From positions 21,962,900 through 22,026,899 of the forward strand of contig OY365806.1 in the NCBI GenBank assembly GCA_959347315.1: a stretch of 64,000 bases of DNA, read 5' to 3'. This DNA is from Bimastos eiseni (lineage: Eukaryota; Annelida; Clitellata; Crassiclitellata; Lumbricidae). The notes below the pieces were generated by a model that was given only the letters and a program-made list of their open reading frames with translations, was not told the DNA's origin and did not search any database. Below, one piece after another: positions 32,661-45,149 of the stretch. Numbering within the stretch: the first letter of the stretch is position 1; every line of letters starts with the position of its first letter. Both the position numbers and the translations under genes were made by a program.

Positions 32661-33409
32661 ACGATTACCATCCTGTTCAATCTGATCATCCTTCTGTGAA
32701 GATCTGTCTAAGTTTTTGTCGAACCCGCGGTTACTATTGATCAAGTCCTCCTACAGAGCCATAGCCTATAGGCCTATCCAGCCGCGCCTCTGCAACGATC
32801 CACCCTCTGAATTACGCAAATTTACAATTCATCCTTGATGATTAGGCTATAATTCAATCACCAACTATCATATATGCGCGCGGCACACCGATTGAGAACC
32901 ACTGATTTAGCACGTAGGCCCGCGTAGGCCCGTGTACTTTAATGAAACCAAGTGTAGCCTATGCCTAAAACATTGTTCCTGTTTGAAATAATATTTATTT
33001 AATTTATCATTTTAATTTCAACTAAAATTTAAAAGAATAAGTTTTTAACTTAGCCCACTTAATTAGAATGTCAAACGTTTGTAAAACGCACAGAAGCCCA
33101 CCTACAGCACAGGGTGCTGTTCAAATATTTAGAAGTTCCAATAAAAATGAAGACTGCGAAAAAATGCGTGAAGCTCGTAATTTTAGTGTGTGTCCTCTTT
33201 TTTCTGAGTGCCCCTCATCTGCAGAGTGCTGTTGTCAAAATTGCAGATAGGGGAGAGCAGAGCTAGGAAGTCACCATCATATGTAGACCTACAGGAAGAA
33301 ATTCTGCGGCTAGTCCTGCAAGTAGAAGCCTCGCGGGGAACCGCGAGTAAAAGATATCGCAACTAGACACAAAGTGAATAGATTTCTGGAAAACGGGAGG
33401 AGTAACTGT
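32661..33409. other. No gene recognised
   Basis: Mixed AT-rich sequence with short frames of up to 60 codons and no family match. A CTCGCGGGGAACCGCGAG hairpin lies near 33331. Confidence 0.3.
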
Positions 33410-34312
33410 GACCACGTTAGGTAGTCAAGTATAGATATTTACGGACAATCGTAAAGAGAAAAGAATATGCGGAGACGCCCGCAAGTGATCAGGTTTTCGG
33501 CACCAGTGAGGACCTTTCCTCGTATTTATCGAACGCACCAATGGGGTCATCTTCCCTGTATTTATCGAACGTATTTATGTTTCCCAGTATGTGTCAACGG
33601 CTCTTCCGGAAGCTCTCTCGGTCTGAATTCAACTGCTCCAACGGGGTCGCCCGCCCCGTATTGATCCAACATGTTCACTGGGTAACTCTTCCCGTATGTT
33701 ATCTCAGCGGCCACCGAGGCCTCTTTCGATATAAACGTTCGGTTCCTAGGGGCTTTATCCGATCTCTATTTCTCACGGCTTCAGATGGGTCACCATCTTC
33801 TCCGTAGTCCCGTACAGAACTGTCATTCATTTATTTCACACGATCGGACTTTATCGCACTCTCGAACGGCACCCAGACCTGTGAGTATTTCTCACGATTG
33901 GTCTCTCCTCTGTCAGCCTCTTAACCCCTACGATCAAGGCACGGTCCGTCTTGCGATCAACGGTAGAGGGGCCCACCCCGCCAGATCAGCGAAAAGCAGC
34001 AACGGCCTGACCGCGAGAGCGGCTGTCACTAGGGGTCGTATTTATATGGGAAACTTTACGATCACTCAACGATCTCTGGAGTGGTACGAGAACCACTCTA
34101 CGTATGAAGCAGTACGAACCACTGCTTCACATATATAGCAATCCACCGTATGTCAGGCTATACTCAAGCCTATTCATGTATCTGCAAGCTATGCGCTGAC
34201 TTACACAGTTGTAAGGCGCAACACTGTAAAAATGTACGTTAATGTAACGCTATGGCGAGCCGATTATTTAAAAATAAATCCTTCATTCAAGCCTTGTAGA
34301 CTGTCCGCTACA
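33410..34312 (+). repeat. Unclassified GC-richer repeat, possibly solo-LTR-like
   Basis: Contains similar segments such as CGTATTTATCGAACG twice (33511 and 33557 regions). It also has an AATAAA near 34273 and ends CTGTCCGCTACA just before LINE sequence. I found no matching 5' TG end or target duplication. Frames at 33541-34138 show no family. An LTR is only one possibility. Confidence 0.25.
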
Positions 34313-35085
34313 GTGCCATAGACTTCCTTGGTGGCTGGATGTCGTCAAATCGGCTTCGGCTGAACCCATCCAAAACTCAATTTATCTGGCTTGGCACCAG
34401 GCAGCAGCTGGCGAAAATTGATCTCTGTGCCTTCGCTGCTTAGTTTCCCCTCTTCACTTTCTTCGCCTCTGTTGCTTTTACCAGCTTCGCCAATTGCGAG
34501 TAATATCTCGCTCTCGTACCCTAAGCGCCGCAGCTACTCTGGTTCATGCCTTTGTTACCAGTCGCCTTGACTATTGCTCCTCAATATATGCTGGCCTCCT
34601 CCGAGCTCGGATTGGGCGTTTGGAGCGGGTTTTGCGTGCGGCCGCCCGACTGATCGGTGGGATTCCCAGAACAGGTCAAGTATCAGAGTAGGGCCTGCAT
34701 TCGGAATATCCTGCGCTGGTTGCCTCTATCCAAGCGCATCTTATTTTGGCGCTGCCTTCCCGGTACTGCACCTGCCTATTTACAGGAGCTATGTCGCCCT
34801 ATCACTGCCAGAAGTGGTCGATGACCAATTCACTCTGCCATTCATGACGACCTGATCGTCCCTTTTGCACGCACTTCCATAATGCAGAATCGGGCTTTCT
34901 CGGTCGTGGGACTTACCATCTGGAATGGACTTCCTATCGAGCACCGCCACCTACCTAAAAACTCATCATCTTCATTTTACGCCTCTCTTAAAACTGTCCT
35001 TTTCAGCCGAGGATTAGGCCGGGAGCGCCTCTGAGTAGATATCTTGAAGGGGCGGTCAATCAAGTTTTTTTGACTGATTGATTGA
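34313..35085 (+). mobile_element. CR1-like LINE, 5'-truncated
   Basis: Frames give WMSSNRLRLNPSKTQFIWLG, then [46 protein letters not shown] and, near 34900, [19 protein letters not shown]. This is the standard order of the RT thumb and C-terminal part. Frameshifts are present. The 3' tail is TGATTGATTG at 35070-35085. It pairs with the 20.7-kb copy. Confidence 0.85.
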
Positions 35086-35314
35086 TATATGCACGTCTCA
35101 AGTCACAATCACGTTGATCATCCTGGTGCTATATGTAGTATCTATCTACAATTCTGATAATTTTCATATAGGGAATATAGGCCTACCTATTCCTAGCTAC
35201 AGGTCAAGGTGTATATTGGTCCTTGGTTACAGGTTGTACATCGGAGTACGAATCTTCAACATCCAGCTGAGGGAGCGAAGAGGGGTGGGGCGCAAAGCTA
35301 ACGAACCGAGTGAG

Positions 35315-35670
35315 CAGGGCCGTACCGAGGGCGGGGCCAGCGGGGCCTTGGCACAGGGCGCAAATATGGAGGGGGCGCAAATTTCAGTATGACATAACTT
35401 TTATTATTCTATAAATTCATTCTTCCTTCAAAGATGGCCCAATTTTCATTCAAGAATAAAAACTAAAATTACAGTTACAGTTAAAAAGTGCAACTAAGAA
35501 AGTTTTTGGTAGGAGTTATACCATCTTTGGTTATACCAGTTAAATCATTTCTTGTGTATTAATAAATTTTATATAAGGAATATGCTTAATTTATTTACTT
35601 ATTATATTCAAAATGCAAAATATGGGGACGCCAGATTGATACTAGGCACTTAGAGCTCGGTACGGCCCTG
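35315..35670. mobile_element. 356-bp hAT MITE with perfect 8-bp target duplication
   Basis: Ends CAGGGCCGTACCGAG and (right) CTCGGTACGGCCCTG are exact inverted repeats. CGAGTGAG flanks both sides (35307-35314 and 35671-35678). A shorter relative lies at 38555-38727. Confidence 0.92.
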
Positions 35671-35678
35671 CGAGTGAG

Positions 35679-36663
35679 ATCATTGTATATCTGTAACGTT
35701 GACATGTCCTTCTTTCACTGAGCAGCATTGTTGGTTAAATAAGTGTATAACGTACAATAGGCGCCTATTTATGTTATCATATAGCGGTTTGAATTTAAGC
35801 GAAAATTATTAGTATCGTTATTAAAGACTATGCTTAATTTACTTACTTATTTATAATATAGATGAACAAGTTCTCTATATCCTGGACAAAAAAAATGTCA
35901 TCATGGTTGCGTCAGCGTATTGACCTTTAGTTGCGGCGTTGATCTAGAAGAAGACGGTCGAATTCCGGATTTTTGCGAAATTTTCGCAAATCTGCATCGC
36001 CAACTTCTGTTTCGATTGAACTTTCGTCGAGAAGTAGCAAGTAGACTTAACAAATTTCAAAACAACGATTTCTTATCGAATGTTTTCAGTTTGGAGATCG
36101 AATTTTCGATCTTAAGCTACACATTTTGATGCTATTATGTTATTTGCCATTTAGACCTGTCGATGATACTTTATTACTAGGCCTACTGGGGTAGGCCTAA
36201 AAGATTATTTTTGGTATTTTACTAAATGTTAAATTTAGCGAATTTAAATCTCTCTCCTTAGTTAATCTGTTTTCTGTTGTAAAGGCCTATTGTTTTCTCT
36301 CTTTCTCTTATCTAATTTCTACATGTACGTGCTTTTGTCTTCTCTTGTTTCGAGTAGCCTAGGCCTAATTAGATGTTTGAACATTAATTGTAGATTGAAG
36401 AAAAGATTGAATTGAACATATTTTTAGTACCTAATGGGTTATTGATAATAAGTTAACTGCGATGTCCAGTGTGATAATATCATTAATATGTTGATATTCA
36501 ACAGATCAATTTTCATTTTACCCGCATTACAGAGGTTAGGTTTGAAATCCTGACCATTTTTGAGACCCTGGGTCACTGGATCCTTTATTTTGTATTTGTC
36601 TATTTTTTAATCCTCTGTCGCTGGTCACGACTTTTGAAGACCTGGTGCTAGGAACTTACTGCA
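35679..36663. other. No gene recognised
   Basis: AT-rich intergenic sequence with TAGGCCTA words near 36179 and 36360. The frame at 35920-36129 has no family features. Confidence 0.3.
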
Positions 36664-38313
36664 TTGGATTCTATAAAGCCATGACTGTTCCTCTGAGGTC
36701 GTTTTATTCTAGCCATAATCCAAGTATTTTCATACAAGCAGCCATACCAAGACAGGCAATTTTTAGCTTCAGAGTGCCAGTAGCTCCAAGTTAGCAAAAA
36801 TAAGTTGCTATACTTGACCTAATTTAAATACATTACATTCTTTACACTGTTTTTATCGATGCTTGTACGTGATGCCGTCAACCGCTGGTCGTGTGAAGCT
36901 CTTCAATCGAAGGATCTCAATTCCAGTCAAAATCAACTGCAATGATTCGGTTGACCGACTGTCCAACCGTTGTTGGAGCAGCTAGGTTAGTTTCAGTTTC
37001 TACTTTCTATGAAGGTTTTCGACTTATCGGGAGTTGATAGAGATGGGCATGGTCACTTAATTGGCGATGGACAGACGATTGGTTGCTGACAAAATCGTCA
37101 GGTCGTTAGGAAGATGCTAAGTATGGGATGTCAATTAAGATAATGAGACACAGCAATTTCTGTCTTGTCTGCCTGTCTCTTTGTTATTTCTCTTCCTCTT
37201 GTCTTAAGTTTGCGTATAGTTATAGCTCAATTTTGTCTCTTCTTTGATCTACTGACTCTATTTTCTCTCCTTCTTGTGCCCAAAATTTTGTCTTAGGTCT
37301 GGCTGAACCAGATTTTTTACAACAGCTTTTGACAACGTATCCCTTTGCCTTGTCATAGAAAAACTTCGTTGGCATATTGCAGATCGGTTAAGTTATAAAG
37401 TTACTGTTTGCTCCCTTTCAATTTATCCTAGGCTACTCCACGTCTTTCTCTCGCTGTCGCCTAGCACACTCCCTTTCTTGCTTTGTAACGTTATGCATCA
37501 CTATTTTGTCTTTTAGAACTTGCCGGAAACCACCAAAGACGACTTATCACCCTGAAACAGATGTCGTGGAACGCGGCCGAGAAGGAACTGTCAATGGAAG
37601 AGGAGACGAGTGGACGAGGGGATCCAATGCCCAATATGCAAAGGTCTATAGTATACTGAGTAAGTTTTAATCTTAAGAGTTTTATCTCTTTCAACTTGAT
37701 TTCCCAGAATTGTACATTAGGAAGAAAAGCAATGGGAAACCACCTCATTCTGCTCAATCCCGGGTAGGATATGCAAGCAGAGAAATCATTATCATCATCA
37801 TCGTCATCATCATCATCATCATCATCATTGTCATCAGATTGTTTCGCTGCCTTCTATCTCCATTCTCGGTGCATTCTCTGTGTTTTTCGCTTCAGTCTCT
37901 CTACCCTACTCTCAGTTTTATTCTAAATCTCCTTTCGAATTTTCAATTCTGTCTTACAGTTCACTTACTTTGGTCAGTTTCAGTATACGTCAGTTTAAGA
38001 TCCGTGTATCCTCCTTTGGTTATATTCTAATGATCAATTGCCTACACATGTAAATAATTCAATACGAACAAGTATCATCTGAAATGCACAGACGAAAAGA
38101 GAATGGCACACCGTATAAAAATCTGCTATAAACTCTAATCGTAATCGTCAACTTTTCAAAACTTCTAAAGCACCACTCGAAATCCAAACGCAGGAAACCA
38201 GATTATCCAAGAACGCTGCATTGTTTCAGAGGCGTTGAGGGATTATGTTGCATTTAGTCTGAAATGAGGAGACTAAGGTGTTTGAATATAGTTAGATGTC
38301 GACCTCAGACCTG
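36664..38313. repeat. Tandem duplication, unit A
   Basis: Collinear with unit B: shared blocks include CATGACTGTTCCTCTGAGG, ATTTTAGCTTCAGAGTGCC, GATTGGTTGCTGACAAAAT, AAGCAATGGGAAACCACC and TAATCGTAATCGTCAAC, in the same order and orientation. The unit contains a LINE 3' end (minus, near 38110-38200) and an (ATC)n tract (37787-37836). Confidence 0.85.
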
Positions 38314-38554
38314 ATCAGGTCAACACAGAACTACCTTCCAATTGCTTGCTAGAGAAAATGTGATTGTCCAAATGCATCACATTTTCTGTGTATGGCCCTG
38401 GCTTTGAGATAATATTAAGTAGGATACATTTTGATTTGTGTAGTCCACTCATTACAAGTATCTCAGGCAGTTTGTCATTTTCGTTGGATTGTATGGCTCC
38501 ATGACTGCCCCTCTGAGTTCTTTTTATTCTAGCCATAACTCAAGCATTTCCATG

Positions 38555-38727
38555 CAGGGCCGTACCGAGCAACAATTGCGCCCTGTGCCTAGCATCAGTT
38601 TGGCGCCCCCACATTTTTAGGATAGTGCATTTTATGGAATAATTAGTTATTCCATCCTGAATTTTGCGCCCTTTCCACATTTGCGCCCTGGGCCAAGGCC
38701 CCACTGGTCACCCTCGGTATGGCACTG
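38555..38727. mobile_element. Short hAT MITE, relative of 35315-35670
   Basis: Starts CAGGGCCGTACCGAGC and ends CCTCGGTATGGCACTG. Flanks TTTCCATG and CTTCCATG match at 7 of 8. It interrupts unit B exactly where unit A is continuous. Confidence 0.85.
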
Positions 38728-39360
38728 CTTCCATGTAAGCAGCCAATGCCATAGCAAGACAGGCAATTTTGAGCTTCAGAATGCCAGACGATTGGTGGCA
38801 CCAAGTCTGCAAAAATAAGTCTGCTATTTTTGAGCTATAGGCCCTACATTACATTCGGTACAATGCTTTATCAACTTCATAAAAATTACTCAATTTAGGC
38901 ACTGTTTAGATTTATACAATATCAGCAGGTGTATAAATTACACAGGTCAGCGAGTTCCGGCAGTTTTGGCACCGTCCATCCTGGCAGCCTCAAGCCAGAG
39001 AAGTCTGGCAGTTTTGGCACTGTCCATCCTGGTAGAGGTGCTGTGGCATCTGACATGAAGCGCTACCTGTCTTCAGTTATCGAGGCCTGTTCGTGACCGC
39101 CGTCAACTGACTGACTGTCCTCCCAGCGGCTATAGGTTAGTTTCAGTTTTTATGAAGGTTTGCGAAAAATTCCATAGATTGGTTGCTAATAAAATCGTCG
39201 GGTCGTTTGGAAGATTCTATATAGCAAAATGTCGACCAGGATAATGAAACACAGAGCATTTTATATCTTCTCTGCTTGTCTCTTTCCTAAATTTCTCTTT
39301 CTCTTGTCTTGGGTCTGTCTAGAGCTCTATTATCTCTATTTCCCTCTTCTTGGGTATGCT

Positions 39361-39480
39361 CAGGGGCGTCAATACCCTCTGAGCGATGGAGGCAAACTCT
39401 CTGGTCCAAGATGTCAGGAAGGCAAGATATTCCCCCCTAAGACTAATCAATTATCCCCCACCTGAAATTGCCTTGGACTC
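39361..39480. mobile_element. CAGGGGCGTC-type MITE, right end missing
   Basis: Starts CAGGGGCGTCAATACCCTC and shares GAGCGATGGAGGCAAAC and GTCAGGAAGGCAAGATATT with the complete copy at 54056-54180. Confidence 0.65.
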
Positions 39481-39911
39481 TCCCTCCTATCTGGTTTGCT
39501 GACCCTATTTTATCTTTTCTTGTGGCCAAAATGTTGTCTTAGGTGTGGCTGCCTCCCTGTTGTGGATGAATGGAACGAGATTTTTGAAGAAAGCTTTTGG
39601 CAACATTGTCCTATGCTTTGCTTTGGAAAAAAATTATTTTGGTATATTGCAGCTCAGTTAAATGATACATGTATATTTTTTTGTCCTTTAGAACTGACTG
39701 GAAACCATCACAGACGACCTGAGATGCCTGGAGAGTGGAGATGTCATGGGACGAAAACGAGAAGGACCTGGACATGGACAGAGGAGACGAGAGGAGGAGG
39801 AGGAGATGCGTTGCTCGATATGAAGACCTACACGGGAAGGACTACAGTACTGAGTTAAGTTTTAGAATTCTAAGCTACAGAATTAATTGCTTTATACTAG
39901 GTTAGATGAAT

Positions 39912-40138
39912 GTGGGACGCGGTGGTGTAGCGATATACGTTCTATGCCGTGTTAGTGGAAGGTCGCAAGTACGCATCTACCTCAAGCCACTCCGTAATGA
40001 CGCTGGTCACTGGACAAGTTGATTGCCCAGAATTGTCTGTGAGGAAGGAAGGCAATGGGAAATCACCGTACCCTTGTAGAACATGGGTGGCATATAAGCC
40101 AATTAATGGATATTGTCTGAGGGCTAAGGACTCATCAA
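39912..40138 (+). mobile_element. SINE-like unit with (ATC)n tail
   Basis: Head GGTGGTGTAGCGATATACG and AAGGTCGCAAGTACGC resemble A and B boxes. The body has AAGGCAATGGGAAATCACC and the unit ends at ATCATC repeats (40139-40160). Unit A of the duplication keeps only the body and tail. Confidence 0.5.
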
Positions 40139-40614
40139 TATCATCATCATCATCATCATCAGACTGTTTCATTACTTTCTATCTCCGTTCTCAGTACATT
40201 CTGTGTTTTTCACTTCCGTTTCACTGTCCTACTCTGAGTTTTTACTCTAGCTCTCCCTTCTCATTTTCTTGTTTGTCTTATTCTTCACTTATTTTGGTCA
40301 GTTTCGGTATACGTTAGTCTTAGATCCGTCCCTGTATTCTCCTTTGATTAAGTTCTGATAATTGATTGCCTCCACAACGACCACAAGTAAGCAATTCAAC
40401 ACGAATAAGTTCCATCTAAATGCACAGACGAAAAGAAAATGGCGTACAGTATAAAAATTATGCTGCTACATATAACTCTAATCGTAATCGTTAACTTCTC
40501 AACACTTTTAAAGCGCCACTCGAAAGCCAAATTCAGGACACCAGTTTATTTAATGATTATGCTGTGTTCAGTCTGATATGTGTTCGAAGATAGTTTTATA
40601 TTAACCTCAGACCT

Positions 40615-40730
40615 GTATTAATCTATCTATCTATCTGTCTGTCCATCTATGTATCTATCTGTCTATCTATCTGTCTATGCAGTCTGTCTTTCTGTATCTG
40701 CCATGTCTGTCTATCTATCAATCAATCTCC
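40615..40730. repeat. (CTAT/CTGT)n microsatellite
   Basis: Interrupted tetranucleotide runs of ATCT and GTCT. The open frame here is a by-product. Confidence 0.9.
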
Positions 40731-41756
40731 ATATAGGTCTAGGCCTATTGTCTATTTCTCTCTCTATCTCTTACACCCACTCGCTAAATCGTCTTTGTTT
40801 TTTCTCAATCTTCAAACTAAGTCTCTTTTTCACTCTTTCGCTATCGCTGCAGTGTCTGTTCTCTCGCTCTCCGTTTTCTCTCATTCAGTTTTACTCTCAC
40901 GGACTTTGTTTTCGATATTCTAAAATTGGCCTATTTGTGGGTGATGCCAAATTTGTGATGACTTTCTACTGCCTGAGAGGTGCAATGAATGGCCTACGGA
41001 GACCTTTGCCAACACCTCCTCGTGGTGGTCTCTGGGCGTGCAGTTAATCCAACTGGTTGACTGCATGGCGAAGATTGGCAGCAGCACGTTGCCATTCTCT
41101 GTCTGTTTTCAGGATAGTGTGCTGTGATGTTACTGCTGTACTATCTGATGACCAAGCTAGCTCTTAATTTACAGACGGTGACGACAATATCTTATTTCGG
41201 TACGCTTACTTCTATGCGTTAACGTTTCGCACCAAAGTTATCCACTGTAATGACAAAAGGCCTACTAATAAGTTACTAAGTAATATATATATTTGTAAGG
41301 CGATAGTAATCAATAACTCAAACATCGCACCATTATTTGACTAGTCCTACTGGGCCCATTAACACACGTCTTCATGAGAATCTTGGCAGTTCAGGTATCT
41401 CACATAGTTTAAACAGAAACACGTACAACACAGGTCTAGCAGGTAATATTCGACAGCTGCATTCAAAAACCTTCTGTACAATCATGATCAATTTGTAGAT
41501 CAAAGCTGAAGATCCCATGATACTGCTTATTTTCTAGGATGACATTTGCATAAGCCTACATTGCACTTAGCGCACGCGATTCGCCAGTTTGCTTGAAGGC
41601 TTTAGCAAACTAAATTTCAATGAGCATGGTCATGCTTCAATAAGAATAGTCATGGTTGGTAAAGTATCATTTTCATTTGTAAACTCGATCTTCAGTCTTG
41701 CTTATTCTTGCCAGATACAGTGAGAGTCCACGGAGGACACAGACAAGCTGGCAAAG
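40731..41756. other. No gene recognised
   Basis: CT-rich stretch to 40920, then mixed sequence. The 132-codon frame ending at 41047 starts inside the microsatellite and shows no domain. Confidence 0.3.
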
Positions 41757-41950
41757 AGGGCAAGTGTAGTGGTGAACACACTGGGATGCAGCGCTGAGGA
41801 ACCGAGTTCGAGACCCGTATCCCGTGACCCGTGTCCCCAAGGTTGACTTCTTTCATTCTTTCGCTAGGCGGCTGTGTTTGTTAAAAATGAGATGCATATA
41901 CCGTAATGGGACGCCCTGCGTTACTGCCGACGGTTAAATTCGACTCCTGT
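41757..41950 (+). mobile_element. tRNA-derived SINE (copy 2)
   Basis: GTAGTGGTGAACACACTGGG and ACCGAGTTCGAGACCCG are followed by CCAAGGTTGACTTCTTTC and GGGACGCCCTGCG. It aligns with 30778-30985 over its whole length. Confidence 0.75.
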
Positions 41951-43984
41951 AATAACTCGTCATCATTCGTTCATACAGTACTTGTACTGCAGCGTGTCAG
42001 TTTGAAATTAAACTAAGATTATAATAATAATAATAATAATTATTATTATTATTATTTTCAACAATTCGTAGCTCTTTCTTCCGTCCCTCCGATACCACTT
42101 TTTTCGCAATACTAGGACTAGGCCTATTAGACATAAAGAACGTTTCAACTAATTCAGGATATTTTGTATCGTCAGTCGATCGTCTGTGCATTCGTCGTGT
42201 TAGCCTAATCAATGACAGATCTAATCAATCAGCTAATCGTTTTGCGATTAGAATTAATTGCAAGTTGCTAATAAATTTAAGTTAGAATTATGATATATTT
42301 GTAGGCCTAGTCTAAGATATAATAAATTAGCCAATCGAATTGAATATGATCGATTAGTTGTCGATCTCTCATCCATTTGGAATCAGATTGGTCACGTCGA
42401 GAAAGGATCGAAGTCACAGAATGTATCGAATGTCTACTTCCAATGGAATGGAAAGAATATTGTCACGAAATTTATAAGAGAGAAACAAAGTCGGATAGGG
42501 CCCTGGGCCCAATTCTCAGACCACATAGGCCTACCTCCTGTTTGATTTAACTGAGACCAAAGAGAAATGTTTAAATAATTAGCTTAAGGTAAGCCTATAC
42601 GAACGTGATGACTTGGACAACAGGTCTCGATCGACCAACCCTGAAACAAACGATTGGGTCTGTCTAAAAAAAACACAATGCCAAAGAAACTTAACAATAT
42701 CTAGTATGTGAATTAGCTGACAAATTACCGTTGTTACCAGCATTTCCACGGCAGGCATTAGACGAGACCGACATGGGGTTTGTAAGCTTATAGATTTATT
42801 TAACGACGCATCCATAACGAAGATGATTAGGCCTATGCATCAACTCACATTGGCTTTAGATCGATCTTAAAAATTTTTCACGTGGACACGATGCCTGCAG
42901 GTAAGGGCGTAGCACGTAGGAAGTCAATTCTGTAACGAACGAATGCAACTTATATATAGGCCTAGTCCGGAACTCAGGCAATCTATTTCAGGCCATTTCA
43001 TGGAATTTCAAGAAATTTCGCCAGTCTTGGTAGATAGGCCTACATGTAGGCCTATGCTGCAGACAACTTCACTTTATTCAAAATAGCAGCAGTAACAATA
43101 ACTATTACGTATACATTCCTCGACACCAACTATAATAATAGGACCTATATGCGGTGACTGTATATGCGACAACTCTACCACGACATCTCTCCCACCAGGT
43201 CCGCCGTTATCAACGTGTGAAAAATATCAATAGAATAAGTTTGTGATTTATTCGATATAGCTGACACTTAATTACGATCATTATGAGTTTAATTATCTGA
43301 ACATTACCGTAGGCTTAGCCTACTTATAATTTTTTTGCTATTGCACACGCTTGCTTCTGTCAAAGAGGATTGTAATTCACTGCTCTGTCAGCTGGGAGCC
43401 AGAAACTTCTGTCGCCGGGCGGGCCTGTCTTACATAGATCGATCGACTCTCTGCAGATACACGTGCATGCATGCATAGGCCTACTCATTCCGCATCTCGA
43501 AATACGATTGACACTTCGACAATAATGTTACAGCAGCACCGAAGTTTCCGAGCAACAGATTCATTGCTTCTAGAGAAACTCTAATCGGGCATCGCTAATG
43601 CAATTCAATCATCCTTCGGCCGAAAGCGCTGAACAAATAAGGTCGAAACTTGCGTTTTGTTGATCGTATTTACTGATTACGTTCTGGTTGGGATGGGTGA
43701 GGGGGTGGCGAGATAGATCGAAAGGGATTCCAATAATGTACGACAACTTGGGTAATCTTGTATGTAAATACAATTATGCTGATTTATATCATGGGCCAAC
43801 GTATTCGTTCGAATAGACGACGGTCAAACATGCAAACGAACGAATTTAGTTGCAATTCATTTCTTTCTGATCCTCACAACTCAGCGTAGGCTACAGGTAC
43901 ATGAACTGAACTGCACGATCTAATTTGAACCCCATCTCATGTAGGCTATACAAATTGATAGGCCAACATGAGAAATTATAGGCT
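41951..43984. other. No gene recognised; (TAA/TTA)n palindrome at 42020-42056
   Basis: Holds a self-complementary TAA/TTA microsatellite and several TAGGCCTA palindromes (for example 43038 and 43052). No coding frame shows a family or good splice context. Confidence 0.4.
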
Positions 43985-44215
43985 TTTCACAGTTGTTGGT
44001 AACATATTATTATTTGTCTCCAGCTCTCCATTCGATCCATATCTCGTACGTGCTTCGACTATGGAATGAACTTCCTTCCGGAATTCAACAGAATTTCTCA
44101 GTGCTTCCATCAACAATACCATTCGACCACCATTATCTGCCTAATCATTTAAGATGGTATCCTGCGCCTAGCTTAAGCGAGCAATGGTTTAGAAAGCTGG
44201 AGTAAGAGGTTGCAA
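43985..44215 (+). mobile_element. L2/CR1-like LINE 3' fragment
   Basis: The frame has VLRLWNELPSGIQ and ends in RKLE. The 3' sequence CCTGCGCCTAGCTTAAGC matches the 3' end of the 63-kb element (CCCTGCGCTTAGCTTTAAAG). Confidence 0.5.
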
Positions 44216-44689
44216 AGTTGTTTCTTGCTGCGTAAAATCCCCTAACTATTCTGCTTTTCAAACTGTGTTGTCAGTATCTTATGTTTCAGATTACCTATTA
44301 TTACACCTATGTATCATTACAATTACCAATTATTACATCCATATATCAGTATAATTGCTTCTGTCTGTATGTCCCACTGTGTATTTTCAAGTGGAGTATT
44401 GAAGAATTGATTTACAATTTGTTGCTAACAATAAGACTACTTACATCAGCGTTGCACTTGTGGCCCAATTGTGACGCAGTTGCAGACTTGGATAACTTCA
44501 GCGTTGACAAATGTAATGTCAATGGAAAGCTTAGAAGTTTCTCGGCGCCAAAAGAGTTCATTCCAAAGAGCGGCATTGACTATTATATATAGCGGAGGTT
44601 GCAGAGAATGAGACCGAAGGGACAGACATTTGAAGACGAACGAGCAGCCATGAGAGTAAACTGGATGGTTAAAGGGCTGAGAGTCTCAG

Positions 44690-44880
44690 GGGCGTTGCAG
44701 GTAAGAGGAGCAATCTTGTAAAAAATTTAATGCGCTTATTGTGACATTTAGCCAATGAAGTGATCTAAGAACGAGGATTATGTGATGGTGATTGGGGCTT
44801 TTCGCGAGAGCGTTCTGGATTGTTTGCAGGTCCTTTTATTCGAGCAGAGTCGCTGTTATAGCAAGCTGATGTTATGTTAG
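44690..44880 (-). mobile_element. L2/CR1-like LINE internal fragment
   Basis: AATGCGCTTATTGTGAC, GATGGTGATTGGGGC and GCAGAGTCGCTGTTATAG align by eye with 63.65-63.8 kb of the minus-strand LINE. It is too decayed to translate. Confidence 0.45.
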
Positions 44881-45149
44881 TAGAGTTTGGAATGAACAAT
44901 AATTGAGATGGCTATTGTGCATACGGTATTGTAATCAAGTAGGCCTACTAGGTGCGGTAGATCAGAGTTGTCCACGGGTCCAGTTGACCCACAGGTCGGG
45001 TCGGATCGGATCGGGTCACGATTATATGTAGGCCTATATTTTCGGCGGGTCGGGTCGGATCTAGATCCTGGTGAGTCAGTTAGAGCAAACTGTAGTCAAT
45101 CTGTTCCTATGTAGTTTATGGGCGCATCGCAGAAGAAAGAACGGTTCTG

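Larger units (their letters stand above)
38482..40613. repeat. Tandem duplication, unit B
   Basis: Same order of blocks as unit A: CATGACTGCCCCTCTGAG, ATTTTGAGCTTCAGAATGCC, GATTGGTTGCTAATAAAAT, AAGGCAATGGGAAATCACC and TAATCGTAATCGTTAAC. It is longer because of two MITE insertions and a SINE-like head (39912-40020). Frames within have no recognised product. Confidence 0.85.

Noticed and set aside
33410..34312. Solo LTR
   Set aside because: A CA-type end and AATAAA are present, but no matching TG start or target duplication was found; left as an unclassified repeat.
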